A stretch of 64,000 bases of DNA, taken from the NCBI RefSeq assembly GCF_015351105.1, contig NZ_JADKRR010000004.1, positions 1-64,000 on the forward strand. Direction: 5' to 3'. Shown piece by piece: positions 18,964 to 28,015 of this stretch. Source of the DNA: Clavibacter sp. VKM Ac-2872. Lineage in GTDB: Bacteria; Actinomycetota; Actinomycetes; Actinomycetales; Microbacteriaceae. Position numbers and translations under genes: made by a program. The notes beneath the pieces are model-generated. The model saw only the letters and a list, made by a program, of their open reading frames with translations, did not search any database and had not been told where the DNA came from. Position 1 is the first letter of the stretch. The number at the start of each line of letters is the position of its first letter.

Positions 18964-19884
18964 GTGACCACGACCCCCGCGCCCCTCGGCCTCCTCCTCG
19001 ACGTCGACGGCCCCATCGCCAGCCCGCTCACCCGCACCCTCGCCATCCCGAGCATCGCGGCCGACCTCGTGGAGCTCGCGGCCGCCGGCGTGCCCGTCGT
19101 CTTCAACACCGGCCGCTCGGACGCCTTCATCCGCGACCAGGTCGTCGACCCGCTGCTCGACGCGGGGCTCCCTGCTGGCGCGCGCGTGCACGCCGTGTGC
19201 GAGAAGGGCGCGTCCTGGTTCTCCATCACGCCGGACGGCGCGGGGGAGGTGCACGTCGACCGGTCGCTCGCGCTGCCGGAGGCGTTCATGCGCGACATGG
19301 AGCGGCTCGTCGCCGAGCGCTTCGCCGACTGGATGTTCTTCGACACCACCAAGCACGCGATGGTCTCGGTCGAGCAGCTCACGAGCGTCTCCTCCGCGGA
19401 CTACCTCCGCGTGCAGCCCGACCTCGACGCGTGCGCGGTCGAGATGCTCACGGCGCACGGCCTCGGCTCGGTGCTCGAGGGCGTCGAGGTGCCGGACGCG
19501 CAGGGGAACGTGCAGGTGCGCGTGGATCCCACGATCATCTCCACCGACGTCGAGTCGATCCGCCTCGGCAAGGACCTCGGCGCCGCCCGCGCCCTCGAGC
19601 TGCTGGCCGACAGCGGCCCGCTGCCGCAGCGCTGGCGCACGGTCGGCGACTCGCGCACCGACTACGCCATGGCCCGCTGGCTGCACGAGAACGGCCACGA
19701 GGTCGCGCACGTCGACGTGCGGCCGGCCGACGGGATCCCCGCGACGCCGTACCCCGTGCTCACGGCCGGCGACCTGATCCACGACGAGGCCGGCGCCGCC
19801 CTCCTCACGCAGTGGGTGCGCATCGTGCGCGGCGAGGCGGAGGACGACTCCGCGTTCCTCGCGCCGGGGCGCTGCGCGAGCTGA
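18964..19884 (+). CDS. HAD superfamily hydrolase
   Basis: 306 aa from GTG at 18964; GGGAGG lies 9 bases before, whereas the upstream ATG at 18955 would sit directly on that site. Motif I is LLDVDGPIA, motif II FNTGRS and motif IV TVGDSRTDYAMA. The GDSxxD pattern and cap layout fit Cof-type sugar phosphatases. It probably dephosphorylates a small phosphorylated metabolite in the cytoplasm. It follows the MFS gene by 58 bases, so coupling is possible. Confidence 0.87.
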   Translation: MTTTPAPLGLLLDVDGPIASPLTRTLAIPSIAADLVELAAAGVPVVFNTGRSDAFIRDQVVDPLLDAGLPAGARVHAVCEKGASWFSITPDGAGEVHVDRSLALPEAFMRDMERLVAERFADWMFFDTTKHAMVSVEQLTSVSSADYLRVQPDLDACAVEMLTAHGLGSVLEGVEVPDAQGNVQVRVDPTIISTDVESIRLGKDLGAARALELLADSGPLPQRWRTVGDSRTDYAMARWLHENGHEVAHVDVRPADGIPATPYPVLTAGDLIHDEAGAALLTQWVRIVRGEAEDDSAFLAPGRCAS

Positions 19885-19930
19885 TCCGCGCCGATCCGCG
19901 GCCGGCCGGCCGCCGCGCGCGCCGCTGACC

Positions 19931-19963
19931 GAAGGGCCCGTCCGCATCCGGACGGGCCCTTCC
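19931..19963 (+). terminator. intrinsic terminator
   Basis: AAGGGCCCGTCC at 19932 and GGACGGGCCCTT at 19950 form a 12-bp stem with further pairing toward the loop and a short T/C tail. It separates the HAD gene from mntH. Confidence 0.82.
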
Positions 19964-19980
19964 GCGTGTGCGCGAACGGA

Positions 19981-19998
19981 TGTTAGCCTCGGCTAACA
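19981..19998. promoter_or_regulatory. palindromic operator of mntH
   Basis: TGTTAGCC-TC-GGCTAACA is a perfect 8-2-8 palindrome, 19 bp before the mntH start. It resembles DtxR/MntR-family operators (TTAGGCTAACC-type). With an MntR-like gene next door, manganese-dependent repression of mntH is the likely role. Confidence 0.75.
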
Positions 19999-20017
19999 CT
20001 TCCACGGAGAGGCCGCC

Positions 20018-21262
20018 ATGACCCGTACCGCCCCCGAGCGCGCGCGCCGGCCCGTCACCGGCCCGCGGCTCGTGCTCCTGCTCGGGCCGGCGTTCGTCGC
20101 GGCCATCGCCTACGTGGATCCCGGCAACGTCGCCGCCAACCTCACCACGGGCGCGCGCTACGGCTACCTGCTCGTGTGGGTGCTGGTCGCCGCGAACGCC
20201 ATCGCCGTGCTCGTGCAGTACCAGTCGGCGAAGCTCGGGCTCGTCACGGGCCGCAGCCTCCCGGAGCTGCTCGGGCAGCGGCTGCCGACCGGGCGGCGCC
20301 GCGCGTTCTGGGTGCAGGCCGAGCTGATCGCCGCGGCCACCGACCTCGCGGAGGTCATCGGCGGGGCGATCGCGCTGCACCTGCTGTTCGGGATCCCGCT
20401 CGTCGCGGGCGGTGTGATCGTCGGCCTCGTCTCCATCGGCCTCCTCGCCGTGCAGTCGCGGCACGGGCAGCGGCCGTTCGAGCTCGTGATCGGCGCGCTC
20501 CTGGTCGTGATCACCGTCGGCTTCCTCACGGGCCTCGTCGTGAGCCCGCTGTCGGCGTCCGGCATCGCGGGCGGCCTCGTCCCGCGCTTCGACGGGCCGG
20601 ACAGCGTCCTCCTCGCCGCGAGCATGCTCGGCGCGACCGTGATGCCGCACGCCGTCTACCTGCACTCCTCCCTCAGCCGCGACCGGCACGGCGTGCAGAC
20701 CGACGACGGCGTGCTCCGGCGCCTCATCCGGGCGACGCGCTGGGACGTGGTCACGGCGCTCGTCGTGGCCGGCGCCGTCAACATCTCCATGCTCCTCATC
20801 GCGGCCGCGAGCCTCGGCGGCGTGGCCGGCACCGACTCGATCGAGGGCGCGCACGCCGCCATCACGGCGTCGCTCGGGCCGGTCGTCGGCGTCGTCTTCG
20901 CGGTCGGGCTGCTCGCATCAGGCCTCGCGTCGACGTCGGTGGGTGCCTACGCGGGCGCGGCGATCATGGGCGGCCTGCTGCACGTGAAGGTGCCGCTGCT
21001 GGCGCGGCGCGTGGTGACGCTGATCCCGGCGCTCGCGATCCTCGCCGTCGGCGTGGACCCGACGACCGCGCTCGTGATCAGCCAGGTGGTGCTGAGCCTC
21101 GGGATCCCGTTCGCGCTCGTCCCGCTCATCCGCCTCACGGGCGACCGCCGCGTGATGGGCGCGCACGTCGACCGGCCGCTCACGCGCGTCGCGGCGTGGG
21201 TGGCGGTGTCGCTCGTGGTGGTGCTGAACGTCGCGCTCGTCGTGCTCACCGTCACGGGCTGA
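20018..21262 (+). CDS. mntH: NRAMP manganese transporter MntH
   Basis: 414 aa, ATG at 20018 with GGAGAGG upstream. About 11 transmembrane helices. The metal-site motif DPGN lies in helix 1 (AIAYVDPGNVAANL, ~residue 36) and MPH in helix 6 (GATVMPHAVYLHSSL, ~207), both diagnostic for NRAMP proton-coupled Mn(II)/Fe(II) importers. A palindromic operator overlaps its promoter, and a DtxR-type regulator gene lies just downstream on the other strand, 21 bases away. Confidence 0.96.
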   Translation: MTRTAPERARRPVTGPRLVLLLGPAFVAAIAYVDPGNVAANLTTGARYGYLLVWVLVAANAIAVLVQYQSAKLGLVTGRSLPELLGQRLPTGRRRAFWVQAELIAAATDLAEVIGGAIALHLLFGIPLVAGGVIVGLVSIGLLAVQSRHGQRPFELVIGALLVVITVGFLTGLVVSPLSASGIAGGLVPRFDGPDSVLLAASMLGATVMPHAVYLHSSLSRDRHGVQTDDGVLRRLIRATRWDVVTALVVAGAVNISMLLIAAASLGGVAGTDSIEGAHAAITASLGPVVGVVFAVGLLASGLASTSVGAYAGAAIMGGLLHVKVPLLARRVVTLIPALAILAVGVDPTTALVISQVVLSLGIPFALVPLIRLTGDRRVMGAHVDRPLTRVAAWVAVSLVVVLNVALVVLTVTG

Positions 21263-21283
21263 CGCACGCGGGTCGGCCGGGCG

Positions 21284-21958
21284 TCAGTCGGCGTCGGACA
21301 CCCAGACCGCGGAGGCGGCGGCGGGCGTGAGCGGCCTCGCCGCGGACCCGTCGACCGTCACGCGCACGGCGCCGGGAGAGCCGGACGCGGCCTCGCGCAC
21401 GAGCGTCGCGTCCAGCCCGATGCCGTGGTCGGCGAGCTCGCGCAGCAGCCGCGGATCCTCGTCGGAGATGCGCCGCACGCGCATGGGCCGGTCGGCGGCG
21501 GCCTCCGCGAGCCGGGTCGCGTCCGGCAGGTGCGGCTCGCCGTCGGCCGAGGGGATGGGGTCACCGTGCGGATCCCGCGACGGGTGCCCGAGGTGCGCGT
21601 CGATGCGCGCCACGAAGTCGTCGGAGACCGCGTGCTCGAGCACCTCGGCCTCGTCGTGCACCTCGTCCCACCCGTAGCCGAGCACCTCCACGAGGAACGT
21701 CTCGAGCAGGCGGTGGCGGCGCACCATCTGGATCGCGTGGCGCCGGCCGTCGTCGGTGAGCTCGATGCTGCCGTACGGCCGGTGCTCCACGAGGCCCTGC
21801 GCGGTGAGGCGGCGGATCCCGTCGGAGGCGGTCGCGGGCCGGATCCCGAGCCGCTCGGCGAGGCGGCTCACGGTCATCGGCTGGTCGGTCCACTCGGTGG
21901 CGGTCCAGATGAGCTTGAGGTAGTCCTGCGCGGCGCTGGAGAGCTCGTCGACGGACAT
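21284..21958 (-). CDS. mntR: DtxR-family metalloregulator, MntR-like
   Basis: 224 aa, ATG at 21958. Winged helix-turn-helix at ~1-70 (SSAAQDYLKLIWTATEW, then RLGIRPATASDGIRRL), a dimerisation/metal domain at ~70-140 with IQMVRRHRLLETFL, DEVHDEAEVLEHAVSDDF and HPSRDPHGDPIP, and a C-terminal SH3-like FeoA-type domain. These motifs carry the metal ligands of DtxR/MntR. Convergent with mntH, so the target is very probably mntH. Mn rather than Fe specificity is inferred from this context. Confidence 0.9.
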   Translation of the reverse strand: MSVDELSSAAQDYLKLIWTATEWTDQPMTVSRLAERLGIRPATASDGIRRLTAQGLVEHRPYGSIELTDDGRRHAIQMVRRHRLLETFLVEVLGYGWDEVHDEAEVLEHAVSDDFVARIDAHLGHPSRDPHGDPIPSADGEPHLPDATRLAEAAADRPMRVRRISDEDPRLLRELADHGIGLDATLVREAASGSPGAVRVTVDGSAARPLTPAAASAVWVSDAD

Positions 21959-22066
21959 GCCGCCATGGTACCGAGCGGCTCCGCCCGGTTCCCGGCCGCC
22001 CGGGCGGTGCATGCTGGAGCAGACCGCGGGCAGGGACGCCCGCGGCGGATCCGATGGAGGAACCAC

Positions 22067-23098
22067 ATGCAGTACCGGAATCTCGGGAACAGCGGCGCGA
22101 TCGTCTCGACCTACGCGCTCGGCACCATGACCTTCGGCGCGGAGGCGGACGAGGAGACCTCGGGACGCATCCTCGCGGCGTACGTCGACGGCGGCGGCAC
22201 GTTCATCGACACCGCGGACGTCTACACGTCGGGCGTCTCGGAGGAGATCGTCGGCCGCTGGCTCGCGGCCCACCCGACCGAGGCCGACCAGCTCGTCGTC
22301 GCCACGAAGGGCCGCTTCCCGATGGGGGAGGGCAACAACGACGTCGGCACCTCGCGCCGCCACCTCACCCGCGCGCTCGACGACTCGCTGCGCCGCCTCG
22401 GCGTCGACACGATCGACCTCTACCAGATGCACGCGTGGGACGCCGTGACCCCGCTCGAGGAGACCCTGCGCTTCCTCGACGACGCCGTCCGCGCCGGCAA
22501 GATCGCGTACTACGGCTTCTCGAACTACCTGGGCTGGCAGCTGACGAAGGCCGTGGGGGTCGCGAAGGCGCTGGGCTACACGCCGCCCGTGACCCTGCAG
22601 CCGCAGTACTCGCTGCTCGTGCGCGAGATCGAGTCGGAGATCGTGCCCGCGTCGCTCGACGCCGGCATCGGCCTGCTGCCGTGGTCGCCGCTCGCGGGCG
22701 GCTGGCTCACCGGCAAGTACCGCCGCGACGAGACGCCGACCGGCGCGACCCGCCTCGGCGAGGACCCGGAGCGCGGCATGGAGGCGTTCACGCCGCGGAA
22801 CGGCCAGGAGCGCACGTGGGCGATCCTCGACGAGGTGCGCCGGATCGCGGACGCGCACGGATCCAGCTCGGCCCGGGTCTCGCTCGCGTGGCTCGAGGCG
22901 CAGCCGGCGGTGACCAGCGTGATCCTCGGCGCCCGCACCGTGGAGCAGCTCGAGGACAACATGGCCTCGGCCGACCTCGCGCTCACGGCCGACGAGATCG
23001 CCTCGCTCAGCGCGGTGAGCGCGCCCGTGGTGTCCGAGTACCCGTACGGCCCGGCCGGCGTGCAGCAGCGCCACCGCGCGATCGACGTGCGCGCCTGA
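22067..23098 (+). CDS. aldo/keto reductase
   Basis: 343 aa, ATG at 22067 with GGAGG upstream. NADPH-dependent reductase of the AKR12/YajO-like branch: GTMTFG near the N-terminus, catalytic Asp/Tyr in FIDTADVYTSGVSEEIVG, Lys in VVATKGRF, His in YQMHAWD, and NADP-binding ILGARTVEQLEDNM near the C-terminus. The last 92 bases are overlapped by an antisense MFS gene. Confidence 0.94.
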   Translation: MQYRNLGNSGAIVSTYALGTMTFGAEADEETSGRILAAYVDGGGTFIDTADVYTSGVSEEIVGRWLAAHPTEADQLVVATKGRFPMGEGNNDVGTSRRHLTRALDDSLRRLGVDTIDLYQMHAWDAVTPLEETLRFLDDAVRAGKIAYYGFSNYLGWQLTKAVGVAKALGYTPPVTLQPQYSLLVREIESEIVPASLDAGIGLLPWSPLAGGWLTGKYRRDETPTGATRLGEDPERGMEAFTPRNGQERTWAILDEVRRIADAHGSSSARVSLAWLEAQPAVTSVILGARTVEQLEDNMASADLALTADEIASLSAVSAPVVSEYPYGPAGVQQRHRAIDVRA

Positions 23099-24473
23099 GC
23101 CCGCCGCCGGCCGTCCCCTCGTCCGCCCCGGCGACGCGGGGACGGCCGGCACCCGGAGCCCGGGGCGTGATCCGCACGCGCGGCACGTGCCGGCGCACCA
23201 CGACCTCGAGGGTCAGCTGGCCGCGGCGCGCGAGGATCACGGCGACCACCGCGGCGGCCAGCGCCGGCATCCCGCCGGACACGACCATGCCGGCGTGCAC
23301 GCCCCACGCCTCGACGATCCCGCCCATGAGCGGACCGCCGATCGCCTGGCCGCCGAGCAGCACGAGCACGTAGACGCTCATCACCCGGCCGCGGATGGCC
23401 ACGTTGCTGGAGAGCTGCACGAGCGAGTTCGCGGCGGTCTGGAACAGCAGCGACGCCATGCCGACCGTCACGAGCAGCACCGCGAACGGCGCGATCCCGG
23501 GCATCAGCCCTGCGGCCGCCTGCAGCAGGCCGGTGATCCCGACGCCCACGACGATGGTCCGCAGCCGCACGGTCGCGCGGCGGGTCGAGAGCAGCGCGCC
23601 CGTGAGCGCGCCGATCGCGACCATCGAGTTGAAGAACCCGTAGCCGCCGGCGCCCACGTCGTAGACCTGGCTCGCGAACGCCGCGAGCAGCACGGGCATC
23701 GTCAGGCCGAAGACGCTGAACACCGCCACGAGCACGACGGGCCACAGGATGGTCGGCTTGGAGCGCGCGTACCGGAGGCCCTCCGCGAGCTGGCCGCGGC
23801 GGCGCGGGGCGGGCGGGATGCGGATCAGGTCGCGGGTCCTCAGGCTCCACAGCGTGAGCACCACCACGACGCACGCGAGCGCGTTGATCGCGAACGACCA
23901 GCCGGCGCCGACGGCGAGCAGCAGGATCCCGCTGAGCGCGGGCCCCACCATGCCGCCGAGCTGGAACACCGACGAGTTCACGCTGATCGCGTTCCGGAGG
24001 TGCTGCTGCCCCACGATCTCGGTGACGAACACCTGGCGCGCCGGGTTGTCGATCACCGTCACGAGCCCGGTCGCGAACGCGATGGCGAAGATGTGCCACG
24101 CCTCGACGGCGCCCGAGAGCGTGAGCACGGCGAGGAGCGCGCTGAGGAGCGCGTACGTGCCCTGCGTGATCATCATCAGCATCCGCTTCGAGCACCGGTC
24201 GACGATGACGCCGCCGAGCAGGCCGAAGAACAGCATGGGCGCGAACTGCATCGCGACCGTGATGCCGACCGCGGTGACGCTGCCGGTGAGCTCGAGCACC
24301 AGCCAGTCCTGGGCGATGCGCTGCATCCAGCCCGAGGTCATGGCGATGACGTTGGAGGCCGTGAACCGGCGGAAGTTCGGCACGCTCAGCGCGATGAGCG
24401 TGTGGCGCCACGGCGGGCGCTGCGTCTGGGTCGGGAGCGGGGCGGTCGGGGGGAAGGCGTTCGGCGGGGTCAC
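23007..24473 (-). CDS. MFS transporter, EntS-like (MFS_3)
   Basis: 488 aa if it reads to the stop at 23007. ATG at 24473. About 12 transmembrane helices, with VIAMTSGWMQRIAQDWLVLELT at the start, GLLGGVIVDRCSKR as the MFS loop motif, and VIDNPARQVFVTEIV in helix 4-5, all typical of the Enterobactin exporter-like MFS_3 family. The last ~60 residues (RPRVAG to RARSPR) are Arg/Gly/Ala-rich and run antisense to the aldo/keto reductase. This tail looks like read-through of a lost stop or a recent frameshift rather than a conserved domain. It is divergent from a LysR gene, which may control it. Confidence 0.85.
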   Translation of the reverse strand: MTPPNAFPPTAPLPTQTQRPPWRHTLIALSVPNFRRFTASNVIAMTSGWMQRIAQDWLVLELTGSVTAVGITVAMQFAPMLFFGLLGGVIVDRCSKRMLMMITQGTYALLSALLAVLTLSGAVEAWHIFAIAFATGLVTVIDNPARQVFVTEIVGQQHLRNAISVNSSVFQLGGMVGPALSGILLLAVGAGWSFAINALACVVVVLTLWSLRTRDLIRIPPAPRRRGQLAEGLRYARSKPTILWPVVLVAVFSVFGLTMPVLLAAFASQVYDVGAGGYGFFNSMVAIGALTGALLSTRRATVRLRTIVVGVGITGLLQAAAGLMPGIAPFAVLLVTVGMASLLFQTAANSLVQLSSNVAIRGRVMSVYVLVLLGGQAIGGPLMGGIVEAWGVHAGMVVSGGMPALAAAVVAVILARRGQLTLEVVVRRHVPRVRITPRAPGAGRPRVAGADEGTAGGGLRRARRSRGGAAARRPGRTGTRTPRARSPR

Positions 24474-24588
24474 GGTGTTCCTGCGGTGGCGGTTGCGTAT
24501 GGGTGGCGTCGGTTCTGCATGGATGGGCTCGGCGTCGAGCCGCGATCGACGCTACCGGCGGGCTTCCCATTCGGATCCCGTCTCGACA

Positions 24589-24603
24589 TGATGAGTGGCA
24601 TCA
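24589..24603. promoter_or_regulatory. candidate LysR binding site
   Basis: TGATG-AGTGG-CATCA is a 5-5-5 palindrome 26 bp before the LysR start and inside the divergent MFS/LysR region, the usual site for autoregulation and target control by LysR proteins. Confidence 0.45.
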
Positions 24604-24628
24604 CATCCTCGAATGGCCGGGAGGCGCC

Positions 24629-25486
24629 GTGCTCGACCCGACCCTGCTCGCGACCTTCCTCGCCGTCGCCGACACCCGCAGCTTCACGCAGGCGGCCGCG
24701 CGGCTCGGGATCAGTCAGCCGACCGTGAGCCAGCAGGTGCGGCGGCTGGAGCGGGCCGTCGACCGCACCCTCATCGCGCGCGACACCCGGGCCATGCGCC
24801 TCACCGACGCGGGCGACGCGATGGCCGGCTTCGCGCGCACGATCCTCGCGGCGCACCGCGCGGCCGAGAGCTACTTCGGCGGATCCGAGGTGAGCGGCCG
24901 CCTGCGCTTCGGCACCGCGGACGACCTCGCCATCACGCAGCTCCCGCGGATCCTCCGCCACTTCCGGCAGCTGCACCCGCAGATCGAGCTGGAGCTGACG
25001 GTGACGCAGAGCGGGCCGCTGCACCGGCGCCTGCTGGCCGGGCAGCTCGACCTGATCCTCACCAAGACCACGGTCGACGAGCAGCCGGGCGCGCGGCTCG
25101 TCGGGCGCGACCGCATGGTGTGGGTCGGCCTCGAGCGCACGCTGGTGGAGCCGGGCGCGACGGTGCCGCTCATCGCGTACCGCGCGCCGAGCATCAGCAG
25201 GCAGATGGCGATGGACGCGCTCGAGCGGGAGGGCCGCACCTGGCGGATCACGTGCAGCACGCGCGACGTGAACGGCGTGCTCGCGGCGGTGCGCGCGGGC
25301 ATGGGCGTCGCGGTGCTGCCGCAGGCGCTGATCCCCACGGACCTCGTGAAGGTGACCTCGCGCCTCGGACTGCCGGAGCTCGACGAGGTGGACTACGTGC
25401 TGATGGACAACCCGGCCGGGCCGCGCGCCTCCATCGAGGCGCTGACCTCGGCGATCATGTCGCGCGGGGTGACGCGCGCCAGCTGA
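24629..25486 (+). CDS. LysR-family transcriptional regulator
   Basis: 285 aa, GTG at 24629 (GGGAGG 5 bases before). Winged HTH at ~1-60 (LATFLAVADTRSFTQAAARLGISQPTVSQQVRRLE split over this segment), then a substrate-binding domain (~85-285) with GRLRFGTADDLA and the C-terminal GVLAAVRAGMGVAVLP. It is divergent from the MFS gene, so control of that exporter is the simplest hypothesis. Effector unknown. Confidence 0.93.
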   Translation: MLDPTLLATFLAVADTRSFTQAAARLGISQPTVSQQVRRLERAVDRTLIARDTRAMRLTDAGDAMAGFARTILAAHRAAESYFGGSEVSGRLRFGTADDLAITQLPRILRHFRQLHPQIELELTVTQSGPLHRRLLAGQLDLILTKTTVDEQPGARLVGRDRMVWVGLERTLVEPGATVPLIAYRAPSISRQMAMDALEREGRTWRITCSTRDVNGVLAAVRAGMGVAVLPQALIPTDLVKVTSRLGLPELDEVDYVLMDNPAGPRASIEALTSAIMSRGVTRAS

Positions 25487-25495
25487 CCCGCGGGC

Positions 25496-26020
25496 CTACC
25501 AGCGGGCGACGGGCGGCATGTCGTCGTCGGGCCAGACCTGGCGGGCGCGGTCCTCGCGGGCGCGGTCCTTCCGGCCGCGACCCCAGCCGCGTCCCCGGCC
25601 CGCGGGCGGGCGAGGGGGCTCGGGCTTGTCGGGATCCGCGCCGGGCGTGCCGGGCTGCTCGAGCTGCATGGCGAGCGCGCGGAGCCGGGCGTCCATCTCC
25701 GCGTGCGCGGCGGCGGCCTCGGCGATCCGGGCGCGCTCCTCGTCGACGTCGGCGGGGATCCGCATGACCTCCTCGAGCGGCAGCGCGTCGGCCTCCGCCT
25801 CGGCGAGCCGGCGCGCGCGGCGGCGCGAGGCGAGGATGCCGAACGCGCCCACCGCGATCTGGAACAGGCCGAGCCACCCGGACGCGTCGTTGACCGGCGC
25901 GAGCACGTGCCAGGCGCCGAGCGCGATCCAGCCGATGTTGACCCACATGGGCCAGGCGAACCCCGATGCGGGCCGCGCCTGCTCCCGGGGCTCGTCCGTC
26001 TCGCGTCCCTCGTCGCTCAT
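25496..26020 (-). CDS. small membrane protein with charged coiled-coil tail
   Basis: 174 aa, ATG at 26020. Two transmembrane segments (~20-40, WVNIGWIALGAWHVL; ~45-65, GLFQIAVGAFGIL) are followed by a charged helix (RRRARRLAEAEAD, then EERARIAEAAAAHAEMDARLRAL) likely to form a coiled coil, and a Pro/Arg/Gly-rich basic tail. Family not recognised. It lies downstream of the amylosucrase-like gene by 40 bases on the same strand. Confidence 0.75.
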   Translation of the reverse strand: MSDEGRETDEPREQARPASGFAWPMWVNIGWIALGAWHVLAPVNDASGWLGLFQIAVGAFGILASRRRARRLAEAEADALPLEEVMRIPADVDEERARIAEAAAAHAEMDARLRALAMQLEQPGTPGADPDKPEPPRPPAGRGRGWGRGRKDRAREDRARQVWPDDDMPPVARW

Positions 26021-26060
26021 GCCGTTCCTCCGTGCCGACCCGTCCGTGCCTGCGAGTGTG

Positions 26061-27698
26061 TCACGCGAGGTCGTGAGCCGCCTGGAGCCAGACGAACGTG
26101 CGCGGGCTGAGGACGATGCCCTTCGTGAGGCGGAGCCGCTCGTCGCGCACGAGGTCGACGGCGTGCTCCGCGAATCCGCCGAGCGTCTCGGCGGAGACCG
26201 TCGCGGGCTCGTCGCCGAGGTTCGCGAGCACGAGCACGGTGCCGTCCGCATGCGGACGCTGGTAGCCGAGCACGTGCGGGTCGTTCGCGTCGAAGCCGAC
26301 GACGCGCGTGCCGCCGAGCGCGGGCGTGGCCCGGCGGACCGCGATGAGCCGGCGGATCCCGGCGTGGATGACGCCCGTGCTCGTGGTGCGGTCGTCGCGC
26401 TGGTCGTAGCGGTCGAACGGGTAGAGCGGCCGGTTCACCCACCTGCTGTCGTCGGCGTGCGCCGGGACGTCGTCGTATCCGTAGTCGTTGAGCTGGCCGA
26501 CCTCGTCGCCGAGCACGATCAGCGGCAGGCCGCCGGTGCTCAGCGCGATGGAGTGGGCCAGCAGGATCCGCTCGACCGCGCCCGGGTCGTCCTGCTCGAG
26601 GCCCGCGAGGGACGCGGTGGTGCCGGCCACCGCGCCGTCGGCGTGCTCGACGCCGCGGGCGTGGCTGCCGGCGAACCGGCCCAGGTGGAAGTCGGCGAGG
26701 AAGCGGCGGTGCTCGTCGGGGTCGATGCCGAGGGCGCGCGCGTCGTCGTCGTCGAAGGCGAAGCGGAGGGCGTCGTGGCTGCGGACGCGCGCGGTGCCGG
26801 CGGATCCGGCCGGCGCGTCTCCGCGGCGCCCGAGGGCGCGGGACAGGAGCGCGGCCGACCGGGTGGCGAGGGCCTCCCAGATGAGCGCGGTCAGCGCGGG
26901 GTCGTCGGCGAGGCGCACGGCGTCGCCGTCGAGGAGCTCGGCGGAACCGCGCGGATCGGCGTCGGCGGCGAGGGCCAGGGCGAAGGCGGGGGAGACGCGG
27001 CGGCCGAGGGCGGCGACGACGCGGAGGAGGGCGGGCCGGTCGGCGTCGTGCGCGCCGAGGACGGCGGCGGGATCCACGCGGATCACGTCGACCCCGACGG
27101 CGGCGAGGGCGACGGCCTCGCGGACGGCGCCGCGGATCCGGTCGGTCAGGGGCGCGTCGGCATCCGCGTCGGAGAGGTCGACCGCGAGCGTCAGCCCGGC
27201 GTCATGCAGCGCGTCGACGAGGTCGCCGAGGTCGGCCGCGGATCCGAGGCCGGCCCGCACGCGCACGCCCGGCGCGAGGAGCGCGGCGTCGTCCACGTCG
27301 GCGTCGCCCGCGGGCGCGGCGACCGGCGTGATCTGCAGGTGGGTGAGGCCGAGGTCGCCGAGCGCGGGGATCCGCGCGGCGAGGCCCCGGAGGTCGTCGG
27401 CGTACCGGTCGACGTAGCAGACGCCGCCCGTGCGGAGGTCGAGGTCGAGGTCGTCGGCGGCCGCGGCCCGGCGGGCGCGCACGTCGCGGAGGTCGGCGGC
27501 CAGCGCGTCGGCGAGGGCGTCGGCGTCGTCGCCCACGAGCGGGCGGAGGTCGGCGACGAGGGCGTCGCGGTCGAACGGGGGCGCGGCGGCCGGCTCGACG
27601 GGGGCGCCGGTCGGGGAGGCGGCGGCGTCGTGGGCGCGCGCGTCGTCGCGGTCGTGTCCGCCTGCCGCGGGATCGGTCGTGAGCGATGTGCTCCCCAT
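26061..27698 (-). CDS. degenerate GH13 amylosucrase-like protein
   Basis: 545 aa, ATG at 27698. From ~90 on it follows amylosucrase (GH13_4) closely: [13 protein letters not shown], then [11 protein letters not shown] holding the nucleophile-position Asp, [10 protein letters not shown] with the transition-state Asp, [20 protein letters not shown] and [11 protein letters not shown]. But the region I DxxxNH is replaced by DLSDADADA, about 70 residues between region I and the nucleophile are missing, and the acid/base Glu position (family SEAIVHP) reads LAADADP. Active amylosucrases are ~630-650 aa. It is probably not a normal glucosyltransferase. It could bind glucan or act on another partner. 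No signal peptide. Confidence 0.8.
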   Translation of the reverse strand: MGSTSLTTDPAAGGHDRDDARAHDAAASPTGAPVEPAAAPPFDRDALVADLRPLVGDDADALADALAADLRDVRARRAAAADDLDLDLRTGGVCYVDRYADDLRGLAARIPALGDLGLTHLQITPVAAPAGDADVDDAALLAPGVRVRAGLGSAADLGDLVDALHDAGLTLAVDLSDADADAPLTDRIRGAVREAVALAAVGVDVIRVDPAAVLGAHDADRPALLRVVAALGRRVSPAFALALAADADPRGSAELLDGDAVRLADDPALTALIWEALATRSAALLSRALGRRGDAPAGSAGTARVRSHDALRFAFDDDDARALGIDPDEHRRFLADFHLGRFAGSHARGVEHADGAVAGTTASLAGLEQDDPGAVERILLAHSIALSTGGLPLIVLGDEVGQLNDYGYDDVPAHADDSRWVNRPLYPFDRYDQRDDRTTSTGVIHAGIRRLIAVRRATPALGGTRVVGFDANDPHVLGYQRPHADGTVLVLANLGDEPATVSAETLGGFAEHAVDLVRDERLRLTKGIVLSPRTFVWLQAAHDLA

Positions 27699-27893
27699 GC
27701 TCGGTCCTTCCTCCGCATCCGGCGGGCACCATCGCCCGACCCATCGATCCTACGGGCGGGCGGGTCGCGTGACCCCGGGATCGTTCGTGCCCATCGCATC
27801 CCGTCGCCCGGCGGCCAGCCCCCGGTCGGTCGGGCGGTCGGCCCGCCGGCCACCTGGGCGGATGCGCGCCTCGCGGGCGCGCGCCCGCCCGGG

Positions 27894-27899
27894 TAGGAT
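27894..27899 (+). promoter_or_regulatory. -10 of glyA-folD operon
   Basis: TAGGAT lies directly before the riboswitch aptamer, which would place the transcript start near 27906. The -35 side is all G/C and not recognisable. Confidence 0.5.
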
Positions 27900-27900
27900 C

Positions 27901-27978
27901 GGAGCCGTCGCGACTGGCGTTCGGATGGGTCACCATCGGGGAGCGACTCACACGGTTGGTGGCCGTACGCCTGGGCCA
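27901..27978 (+). promoter_or_regulatory. ZTP (pfl) riboswitch
   Basis: The conserved aptamer parts appear in order: CGACTGGCG at 27911-27919, a small hairpin GATGG/CCATC at 27924-27937, GGGGAGCG at 27938-27945, a variable linker, and ACGCCTGGGC ending near 27976. GGCG and CGCC can form the pseudoknot-linked helix. ZTP riboswitches sense ZMP/ZTP, a signal of 10-formyl-THF shortage, and turn on folate one-carbon genes. It lies 38 bases before glyA, which with folD is a known target class. Boundaries approximate. Confidence 0.87.
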
Positions 27979-28015
27979 CGACGCATCCATTCGTCCACCG
28001 TGCTCAAGGAGTCCC

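Noticed and set aside
27720-27900. GC-rich hairpins just upstream of the ZTP riboswitch considered as a second regulatory RNA
   Set aside because: They are simple GC inverted repeats without conserved blocks, and may just be part of the terminator/promoter area.
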